The notes beneath the pieces are model-generated. The model did no database searches. It was not told the DNA's origin and was given only the letters and a program-made list of their open reading frames with translations. Positions 1-5,174 of a DNA stretch of 6,882 nucleotides are shown piece after piece. Every line of letters starts with the position of its first letter. Position 1 is the first letter of the stretch. This DNA is from CAZEDU01 sp964511185 (GTDB lineage Bacteria > Myxococcota > Myxococcia > Myxococcales > Myxococcaceae). A program made the translations under genes and the position numbers. The stretch spans positions 1 to 6,882 of the forward strand of contig CAZEDU010000177.1 of assembly GCA_964511185.1 (NCBI GenBank), given 5' to 3'.

Positions 1-1469
1 GTCACCAGCTCGTCGGCCAGCATCACCATCGCCTTGAGCGCCAACCCCGGCGGCTCCGCGCTGTCGGGCACCCTCATCGTGGCCGCCTCGAGCGGGGTCG
101 CCACCTTCTCCAACCTCTCGCTCGACAAGGTCGGCACCGGCTACACGCTCTCCGTCACCGCGGCGGGCCTGTCTGGGGTGACCAGCCTGACCTTCAACGT
201 GGCGCCGGCGGCGGCGTCTCGGCTCGCCTTCACCGTGCAGCCCACCAACGCGCTCGCCGGCGAGGCCATCAGCCCCAACATCGAGGTCACCGTTCAAGAC
301 GCCTTTGGCAACACCGTCACCAGCTCGTCCGTGGTGGTGACGCTCGCCATCGCCAACAACCCCGGTGGAGGGACGCTGGTGGACGCCAGCCCCCAGACCG
401 CGTTTCTGGGCGTGGCCTCGTTCCCCGATGCGTCGATCAACCTCGTCGGCGTCGGCTACACGCTCTCCGCCAGCTCCCCTGGCCTGACCTCGGCCACCAG
501 CGCGGGGTTCGACATTCTCCCGGCATCGGCGAACCGGCTCGCCATCGTGGTGCAGCCCACGAGCACCACCGCGGGAGCGGCCATCGCGCCCGCAGTGCAG
601 GTCGCGGTGCAAGACGAGCTCGGCAACACCGTCACCAGCTCGTCCGCGAGCATCACCCTCGCGCTCGGCGCCAACCCCGGCGGCTCCACCCTCTCCGGCA
701 CGCTCGTCGTCTCCGCGGTCAGCGGCGTTGCCACCTTCAGCGGGCTGTCGCTCAACAAAGTGGGCGCGGGCTACACGCTGGTGGCGAGCGCCCCCGGGCT
801 GTTGGGCGTCGCCACCGACCCGTTCGACGTGCTCGCCGGCGCGCCCACCCAGCTCGCCGTCGTCACCCAGCCCAGCAACGCGAGCGGCGGCGCGGCGATC
901 GCCCCCGCGATTCAGATCGCGCTGCTCGACGCGAACGCCAACGTCGTCACCAGCTCGTCCGCGCCCGTCACGCTCGCCATCGCCAACAACCCATCCGGCG
1001 GCACGCTCTCGGGCACCGCCACGCGCGCCGCGGTTGCGGGTGTGGCCACGTTCGACGACCTCTCCATCAACCGCGCCGGCGTCGGCTACACGCTTGCCGC
1101 CACCTCGGCCGGGCTGACGGGCGTGACCACCAGCGCCTTCGACATCACCACCGGCGTCGCGACCCGCCTCNNNNNNNNNNCAACACCGCCGCGGGCAGCG
1201 CCATCGCGCCCGCCATTCAGATCGTGGTGCAGGACAGCGCGGGCAACACCGTCACCACCGCCAACGACGCCATCACCGTGGCGCTCGGCAACAACCCCGG
1301 CGGGTCGACCTTGTCGGGCACCACCACGGTGGCGGCGGTGGGCGGCACCGCCACCTTCGCCAACCTCTCGCTCGACCGCACCGGCCAAGGCTACACGCTG
1401 CAGGCGACCGCCAGCGGACTGACCGGCGCGACCAGCAGCGCCTTCGACATCGCCGCCGCCGCGCCCGCG
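1..1469 (+). repeat. Tandem 315-bp (105-residue) Ig-like coding repeats
   Basis: Units begin at the Arg/Gln-Leu-Ala codons at 220, 535, 850 and 1165, exactly 315 bases apart, with a partial unit before 220. The 14-mer GTCACCAGCTCGTC recurs at 1, 316, 631 and 946, and a diverged form starts at 1251 after the gap. The 11-mer GGCTACACGCT recurs at 139, 454, 769, 1084 and 1389. The consensus contains a QP-S/T-N element, an Ala-Ile-Ala/Ser-Pro strand, Gly-Asn-Thr-Val-Thr-Ser-Ser-Ser, an Asn-Pro-Gly-Gly turn, a Gly-Val-Ala-Thr-Phe strand and Gly-Tyr-Thr-Leu. The constant length and diverged DNA suggest old duplications under purifying selection. The unit from 1470 on is more diverged and carries two cysteines. 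Confidence 0.93.
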
Positions 1470-3860
1470 GTGGTGCTCTTCACCTCGCCGCCGCGCACCG
1501 TGATCGCCGGGGTGTGCTCGCCCGCGCTCACCGTCGAGCTGCGCGACGCCCACGGCAACCTGGTCCCGGTCGTCACGCCGGTGACCGTCGCGTTCGGATC
1601 CAGCGCGCCCACCACGGTCTTCTTCGGCGACGCGGCCTGCGCCGCCGGCGCGGCGAGCGTGGTCATCCCGACCGGCCAGAGCGCAGGCAGCCTCTACTTC
1701 ATCGACATCACCGCCGGCGCGCCCACCGTCACCGCCTCCGGGCCCGGGCTCACGCCCGCCACGCAGCCGCAGACCGTGACCGCGGCGGCCGCCACCGGGC
1801 TGACGGTGAGCGGCTTCCCCTCGCCCATCGCGTCGGGGACCCCGGGCCAGCTCACCGTCACGCTCACCGACGCGTTCGGCAACCGCGCCGATTCGTTCGT
1901 CGGCACGGTGACGTTCTCGTCGTCCGACCCCGCCGCCGCGCTGCCGGCGCCGACGCCGATGGGGGCCGCCGAGGCGGGACAGCTCATCGCCACCGCCACG
2001 CTGCGCACTGCGGGCACCACGTCGATCACCGCGACCGCCACCGGCGGGCTCACCGGCTCGCAGCAGAACATCACCGTCACCTCGGGCTCGGCGGCGAGCT
2101 TCGCCGTCTCCGGCATCCCCTCGCCCGTCTACGCCGGCGTCGCGGTCGACGTGACCATCGAGGCGCGCGACGCTGCCGGCAACCGCGCGTTCGACTTCGT
2201 GGGCGAGGTCGACTTCTCGTCGACTGATCCGCTGGCGCTCCTGCCGCCGCGCACGCTGCTCACCGCGGCCGACCAGGGCCGCAGGACCGTCGCCGGGTCG
2301 CTGCGGCTGCGCACCGCCGGCACGCAGGACGTCACCGTCACGTCGGTGGCGCAGCCCGCGGTGACCGGCACCCAGTCGGGCATCGTGGTCGACCCCAACG
2401 TGCCGCCGTTCATCGAGCGCGACGCGAACTTGAAGGCCGCGGTCGGCCTGCCGTACCTCTACAACGCGCTCGGCGCGGTGAACGCGGTCGGCGCCCGCCC
2501 GATGACCTTCGAGTCCTGCGGCGGACCGGCGGGCTTCAGCGTCGACGCGCAGAGCGGCGCAGTACGGTGGGTGCCCGACGCGGTGGGCGCGCACGACCTG
2601 TGCGTCCGCGCGCGCAACGCGTTCGGCGAGGACAACTACCAGTTCACGGTCAGCGCCATCGTCCGCGCGCCGACGGGCGTGCAGGCCGTGCTCACCGCCA
2701 CCCCCGACTTCGGCCCCGCGCCGCTCGACGTCGCCTTCGACGCGACCGGGTCAGTCGCCGATCCGTCCGCGCTGCCGCTCTTCTTCCGCTACGACTTCGG
2801 CGACGGCAGCCCGACCGAGACGGCCGGGCAACCCACCCACCGCTACGCGCTGCCCGGCGGCTACCAGGCGCGGGTCACGGTGTTCGACGCGTACGGCAGC
2901 TCCGACACCGCCGCCGCGCACATCTCGGTGCGCGGGCCCGGCGGGCTGGTGCCGCCCATCGCCCGAATCGTGGCCTCCGCCCTGCGCGGACAGAACAGCC
3001 TCGAGGCTTCCTTCTCGTGCGACTGCCAGCCCGGCAGCTCGCCGATCGCCGGCATGGAGTGGCACGTCAGCGACGGCCGGGTCTCGAACGACGCGGCGCC
3101 TACGTTCACGTTCGGGCCAGGCCGCTACAAGGTGCACCTCACGGTGGTCGACGCCGCGGGCCTGCCGGCGACCGACGCGGTCGAGGTGGTGGTGACCCAA
3201 GGCTCGCTCGAGCCGCCGATGTGCGCCGCCGCGGCCAGCCCGCCGTCTGGGGTCGCGCCCTTCGAGACCATCTGGGTGGGCTCGGCGCAGCCCGGCACCG
3301 CCACCCTGGTCCGCCAGCGCTGGGTCTTCCAGGACGAGGAGATTCCAAGCCCCGAGGCCCGCCGCGCGTACGCGACCCCAGGGCACTACTTCGGCCGCTT
3401 CGTGGTGGACGACGAGGCCGGGCTGTCGTGCAGCGACGGCTTCTGGATCACCGCCACCGGCCCGGGCGGCGCGGTCCCGCCGCGCATCGTCGGCGTGCCG
3501 ATCGAAGCCGCGCAGTGCGGCGCGGTCTACCGCTTCAGCCCCGAGGGCACGGCGGTGGCGGTGGGCGCGCATCCCATTCGCTGGGAGCTGGTGGAAGGCC
3601 CGGCCGAGATGACGCTCGACGCCGACACCGGCGAGCTGAGCTGGCGGCCGCGCAAGGACCAAACCGGCACGGTGCGCGTGGTGCTGCGCGCGGTGAACGA
3701 GGCGGGCGGCACCACGCACGCGTTCGACGTCGAGACCACCTGCGGCGAGTCGGTCCGGTACGGCGTCGGCTGCAGCTGCGGCGCGCTCGGCGACGGGCTG
3801 CCGTGGGCGCTCCTCGCGCTCTTGTGGGCGAGCGTGCGGCGCCGCCGCCGTTCAGCCTGA
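1..3860 (+). CDS. Large secreted Ig/PKD-repeat surface protein with MYXO-CTERM-type tail (5' end outside window)
   Basis: The frame is open from base 1 (it starts Val-Thr-Ser-Ser-Ser), so the true start lies upstream and the TTG at 34 and GTG at 1224 are internal. The frame shifts at the 10-N run at 1171-1180, which I read as a wrongly sized assembly gap. Domains in order: five 105-residue Ig-like repeats (the first partial; 1-1469), a diverged sixth (about 1470-1787), two 100-residue Ig-like repeats (about 1791-2390), a putative-Ig/cadherin-like domain (about 2403-2657), a PKD domain with YDFGDG at 2790-2807 (about 2673-2933), two PKD-like domains (about 2952-3197 and 3210-3458), a second putative-Ig domain (about 3474-3737) and a sorting tail. 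Such all-beta modules are known as surface stalks or adhesins. No catalytic domain is visible, so the ligand is unknown and any enzyme or binding head would lie upstream. It converges with the ATPase, 12 bases between stops. Confidence 0.88.
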   Translation, partial: HQLVGQHHHRLERQPRRLRAVGHPHRGRLERGRHLLQPLARQGRHRLHALRHRGGPVWGDQPDLQRGAGGGVSARLHRAAHQRARRRGHQPQHRGHRSRRLWQHRHQLVRGGDARHRQQPRWRDAGGRQPPDRVSGRGLVPRCVDQPRRRRLHALRQLPWPDLGHQRGVRHSPGIGEPARHRGAAHEHHRGSGHRARSAGRGARRARQHRHQLVREHHPRARRQPRRLHPLRHARRLRGQRRCHLQRAVAQQSGRGLHAGGERPRAVGRRHRPVRRARRRAHPARRRHPAQQRERRRGDRPRDSDRAARRERQRRHQLVRARHARHRQQPIRRHALGHRHARRGCGCGHVRRPLHQPRRRRLHACRHLGRADGRDHQRLRHHHRRRDPPXXXXNTAAGSAIAPAIQIVVQDSAGNTVTTANDAITVALGNNPGGSTLSGTTTVAAVGGTATFANLSLDRTGQGYTLQATASGLTGATSSAFDIAAAAPAVVLFTSPPRTVIAGVCSPALTVELRDAHGNLVPVVTPVTVAFGSSAPTTVFFGDAACAAGAASVVIPTGQSAGSLYFIDITAGAPTVTASGPGLTPATQPQTVTAAAATGLTVSGFPSPIASGTPGQLTVTLTDAFGNRADSFVGTVTFSSSDPAAALPAPTPMGAAEAGQLIATATLRTAGTTSITATATGGLTGSQQNITVTSGSAASFAVSGIPSPVYAGVAVDVTIEARDAAGNRAFDFVGEVDFSSTDPLALLPPRTLLTAADQGRRTVAGSLRLRTAGTQDVTVTSVAQPAVTGTQSGIVVDPNVPPFIERDANLKAAVGLPYLYNALGAVNAVGARPMTFESCGGPAGFSVDAQSGAVRWVPDAVGAHDLCVRARNAFGEDNYQFTVSAIVRAPTGVQAVLTATPDFGPAPLDVAFDATGSVADPSALPLFFRYDFGDGSPTETAGQPTHRYALPGGYQARVTVFDAYGSSDTAAAHISVRGPGGLVPPIARIVASALRGQNSLEASFSCDCQPGSSPIAGMEWHVSDGRVSNDAAPTFTFGPGRYKVHLTVVDAAGLPATDAVEVVVTQGSLEPPMCAAAASPPSGVAPFETIWVGSAQPGTATLVRQRWVFQDEEIPSPEARRAYATPGHYFGRFVVDDEAGLSCSDGFWITATGPGGAVPPRIVGVPIEAAQCGAVYRFSPEGTAVAVGAHPIRWELVEGPAEMTLDADTGELSWRPRKDQTGTVRVVLRAVNEAGGTTHAFDVETTCGESVRYGVGCSCGALGDGLPWALLALLWASVRRRRRSA
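1171..1180. other. Assembly gap of 10 N; true length most likely 20
   Basis: These ten undetermined bases lie inside the repeat region. The reading frame is codon phase 1 before them and phase 0 after them, so a real gap must be 2 modulo 3 bases long. Three anchors spaced exactly 315 bases apart elsewhere are only 305 apart across the gap, so ten bases are missing. A 20-base gap meets both conditions. By analogy with the other units it would encode about seven residues resembling Ala-Phe-Thr-Val-Gln-Pro-Ser/Thr. A collapsed extra repeat (20 plus a multiple of 315) cannot be excluded from sequence alone. Confidence 0.85.
1791..2390 (+). repeat. Two 300-bp (100-residue) Ig-like coding repeats of a second type
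   Basis: Two consecutive modules share Ser-Gly-Phe/Ile-Pro-Ser-Pro, an Asp-Ala-x-Gly-Asn-Arg-Ala strand, Phe-Ser-Ser-Ser/Thr-Asp-Pro, Leu-Pro-x-Pro/Arg, and Leu-Arg-Thr-Ala-Gly-Thr. The SG(F/I)PSP motif recurs exactly 100 residues apart. They differ in sequence from the 105-residue units, so the protein was assembled from at least two separately expanded Ig-like families. Known relatives of this type occur in long bacterial cell-surface proteins; no binding residues can be assigned. Confidence 0.85.
3759..3857 (+). other. MYXO-CTERM / GC_trans_RRR-type C-terminal sorting signal
   Basis: The last 33 residues run Tyr-Gly-Val-Gly-Cys-Ser-Cys-Gly, a short Gly/Asp linker, a hydrophobic stretch LPWALLALLWASV, then five arginines and Ser-Ala-stop. 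This is the three-part design of the myxobacterial tail family: a cysteine motif, one membrane helix and a basic cytoplasmic end. From family knowledge, such tails are processed by a myxosortase-type protease and the protein ends up anchored on the cell surface. The terminal codons overlap the left copy of the 31-bp direct repeat. Confidence 0.88.
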
Positions 3861-3875
3861 AACGCCCAGGTGTCA
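3845..3875 (+). repeat. 31-bp direct repeat, left copy
   Basis: It matches 5089-5119 with a single T/C mismatch at 3852 and a perfect 23-bp core from 3853. It contains the final Arg, Ser and Ala codons and TGA stop (3858-3860) of the surface protein, and its last three bases (3873-3875) read as TGA on the minus strand, the stop of the ATPase. The left hairpin arm CGCCCAGG is present at 3863-3870, but no complementary arm follows, unlike at the right copy. Confidence 0.9.
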
Positions 3876-5030
3876 CGGGCTCGGCGTCCACAGCGTCCCT
3901 ACTGCGAGCGCCTCGAAGAAGTCCTTGCTCGGTAAGACGTCGATTCCGTCTTCGGTGCGCATCCGTTCCCTGCCCATGTAGACGAGCACCCGACGCTGCA
4001 GCCGAGGCAGGTCGGCGATGGCCCGCAAGCCTTTGAGCTGATCTGCGCCAGCGCGCGCGGAGCCCTTCACTTCGATGGCCAAGAAGTCGCGCTCGCGGCG
4101 GAGCAGAAAGTCGACCTCCGTGTGTCTGGCCTCTGCGGGTGCCCAGTAGAACCACTCGTCGAAGAGCTTCCGGTAGTCGGCGTAGGCGCGCAGCATCGCT
4201 GCGACGAAGCCTTCGAACAGAGGCCCCAAGCTCTCACGATCGGGGGGCGATAGATCTCGCTTCACCGCGCGCACGAGCCCAGGATCGACCCAGTACAGCT
4301 TCGGGTGCTTTCGTTCCCGAACGCGCAGTTTCGCTTCGTAGCCAGGCAGCGTGAAGGCCACCAGCGTGTCCTCGAGAATCTCCAGGTATCCCATCACGGT
4401 CGTACGAGACACGCCGGCATCGCGCGCGAGCGACGAGACATTGAGGGTCTGGCCATGAAACAGGGCCGCGATGGGAAGAAACCGCGCAAAGCCTGACAGA
4501 TTACGGACCAGCGCTTCGGCCTGAATCTCCTCCCTCAAGTACGTTTGGACGTAGGCGGACAGCGTCTCGAGTCGGTCCTCAGCGCTCCAGACGATGGGAA
4601 GGGTCCCGAACGTGAGCGCAGCCTTGAGGTCGAAGTCAGCTCCGAGCTCTTCCGGAGTGAAGGGGTGCAAGCGGCGGGTGAGGGCACGCCCGGCCAACAG
4701 GTTGACCCCAGAGCTGCGCAGCTTCCGGGCGCTCGAGCCGGACAGGGCGAACTTGAAGCGCCTGCCTTCGATGAAGCGGTGAACCTCGTTGAGCAAGGCA
4801 GGCAGCCGTTGAACCTCGTCGACGATGACCCACTCGCTGCGCACCGCGCGGAGCTGATCGGCAAATCGACCCGGCTCCGCCAACAAAGACTGGTAGCGCG
4901 CCTCGTTCAGCAGGTCGACGCGATGGGCGCGGGGAAGCACGGTCGTTAACCACGTGCTCTTCCCGGTGCCGCGCGGCCCGAAAAGGAAAAAGCTCTGCTT
5001 GGGAACGGCGGCCAGACGGTTGTAATGCAT
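3873..5030 (-). CDS. AAA ATPase with C-terminal DUF4143 (PD-(D/E)XK-like) domain
   Basis: 385 residues, a normal length for the AAA_14/DUF4143 family of prokaryotic P-loop ATPases. Walker A is GPRGTGKST (residues 18-26), Walker B is WVIVDEVQ (67-74), a sensor-1-like ALSGSS is at 96-101, and the family motif GRALTRRLHPFTPEEL is at 114-129. A winged-helix-like segment covers about 196-231 (LARDAGVSRTTVMGYLE). The C-terminal domain keeps Glu273, Asp307 in TEVDFLL, and Glu320/Lys322 in AIEVKGS, the full PD-(D/E)XK nuclease-type signature. The family's function is poorly known: DNA-linked or defence roles have been suggested, and it often behaves as mobile, multi-copy genes. The ATG at 5030 is the only usual start before an in-frame TAA at 5061-5063. 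There is no Shine-Dalgarno sequence; the TATAAT box suggests a leaderless transcript. GC is lower than in its neighbours, it stands alone, and repeats flank it, all of which suggest transfer. It appears intact. Confidence 0.93.
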   Translation of the reverse strand: MHYNRLAAVPKQSFFLFGPRGTGKSTWLTTVLPRAHRVDLLNEARYQSLLAEPGRFADQLRAVRSEWVIVDEVQRLPALLNEVHRFIEGRRFKFALSGSSARKLRSSGVNLLAGRALTRRLHPFTPEELGADFDLKAALTFGTLPIVWSAEDRLETLSAYVQTYLREEIQAEALVRNLSGFARFLPIAALFHGQTLNVSSLARDAGVSRTTVMGYLEILEDTLVAFTLPGYEAKLRVRERKHPKLYWVDPGLVRAVKRDLSPPDRESLGPLFEGFVAAMLRAYADYRKLFDEWFYWAPAEARHTEVDFLLRRERDFLAIEVKGSARAGADQLKGLRAIADLPRLQRRVLVYMGRERMRTEDGIDVLPSKDFFEALAVGTLWTPSP

Positions 5031-5032
5031 AC

Positions 5033-5064
5033 CGTCATTATACGCCGAAAAATGACGACATTAT
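5033..5064 (-). promoter_or_regulatory. ATPase promoter with TATAAT box, inverted repeat and direct repeat
   Basis: On the minus strand a perfect TATAAT lies at 5042-5037, leaving six bases before the ATG at 5030, so transcription would begin at or next to the start codon. A 7-bp inverted repeat, CGTCATT at 5033-5039 and AATGACG at 5051-5057, overlaps the box. The 9-mer CGTCATTAT (5033-5041) recurs as CGACATTAT (5056-5064) 23 bases away. No good -35 is visible at 16-18 bases. Bases 5021-5080 count about 40% GC in a roughly 70% GC setting. An operator, perhaps for autoregulation through the protein's own winged-helix segment, is inferred. Confidence 0.6.
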
Positions 5065-5088
5065 GGACATCCTGTTGTCTGAGTGGAT

Positions 5089-5119
5089 CCGCCGTCCAGC
5101 CTGAAACGCCCAGGTGTCA
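5089..5119 (+). repeat. 31-bp direct repeat, right copy
   Basis: Same sequence as 3845-3875 apart from C at 5096. Read in the phase of the left copy it gives Arg-Arg-Pro-Ala-stop, close to the Arg-Arg-Ser-Ala-stop end of the surface protein, as expected if it derives from that gene's 3' end. Its CGCCCAGG (5107-5114) pairs perfectly with CCTGGGCG at 5126-5133 just beyond the repeat. Confidence 0.9.
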
Positions 5120-5133
5120 TGGAGCCCTGGGCG
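5107..5133 (+). terminator. 8-bp GC-rich hairpin, possible displaced terminator of the surface-protein gene
   Basis: CGCCCAGG at 5107-5114 and CCTGGGCG at 5126-5133 form a perfect 8-bp stem with an 11-base loop. No T-run follows, so it is not a classical intrinsic terminator. If the segment between the direct repeats is removed, the stem begins two bases after the TGA of the surface-protein gene, a natural terminator or 3'-end-stabiliser position. It could also act in the leader of the Sel1-repeat gene. Confidence 0.4.
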
Positions 5134-5141
5134 GAAGTGAC

Positions 5142-5159
5142 GGGCAAAGGCCTTTGCCC
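5142..5159. promoter_or_regulatory. Perfect 18-bp palindrome upstream of the Sel1-repeat gene
   Basis: GGGCAAAGGCCTTTGCCC is its own reverse complement over all 18 bases and ends 15 bases before the ATG at 5175. It may be a binding site for a dimeric regulator, or fold in RNA as a stem that limits translation initiation, since no Shine-Dalgarno sequence is seen between it and the ATG. It lacks a T-run, so termination is unlikely. No recognised regulator family can be named from this sequence. Confidence 0.55.
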
Positions 5160-5174
5160 CAATAGAACCCCGCC

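Larger units (their letters stand above)
3845..5119. mobile_element. Putative single-gene insertion bounded by 31-bp direct repeats
   Basis: Direct repeats at 3845-3875 and 5089-5119 (30 of 31 identical, offset 1244) enclose one gene, the AAA/DUF4143 ATPase, plus its AT-rich leader. The enclosed DNA is lower in GC than either flank. The left copy spans the stop codon of the surface-protein gene and ends with the stop codon of the ATPase. The right copy holds the left arm of a hairpin whose other arm is outside the repeat. This fits a gain at a gene 3' end with duplication of the target. No integrase, transposase or terminal inverted repeat is visible, so movement would have to be in trans or by recombination. 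Alternatively the repeat is a dispersed genomic element that happens to lie on both sides. Confidence 0.45.

Noticed and set aside
1171..1422. True frameshift or pseudogene in the surface protein
   Set aside because: The shift coincides exactly with the N run and disappears if the gap is 20 bases. The frame downstream is long, intact and ends in a proper sorting tail.
1..1469. CRISPR-like array because of regularly spaced short exact repeats
   Set aside because: The 315-base period, conserved coding phase and protein-level similarity show tandem coding repeats, not repeat-spacer units.
1086..2594. Long reverse-strand open frame (about 500 codons) opposite the surface-protein gene
   Set aside because: Its translation is Arg/Gly/Ala-rich low-complexity sequence without domain motifs and it runs through the N gap. 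It is the usual antisense shadow of high-GC coding DNA.
3856..3871. Terminator formed by GCCTG...CAGGT inside the left direct repeat
   Set aside because: The stem is only four Watson-Crick pairs plus one G-T, with no T-run. Too weak to call.
2567..4036. Plus-strand open frame of about 490 codons overlapping the end of the surface protein and the ATPase
   Set aside because: Arg-rich composition with no motifs. It overlaps two well-supported genes in another phase.
5075..5103. Promoter for the Sel1-repeat gene with TTGTCT as -35
   Set aside because: No -10-like sequence is found at 16-18 bases downstream.
3845..5119. Classical insertion sequence
   Set aside because: No transposase, no terminal inverted repeats, and a 31-bp duplication would be unusually long for common IS families. 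Kept only as a putative insertion of unknown mechanism.
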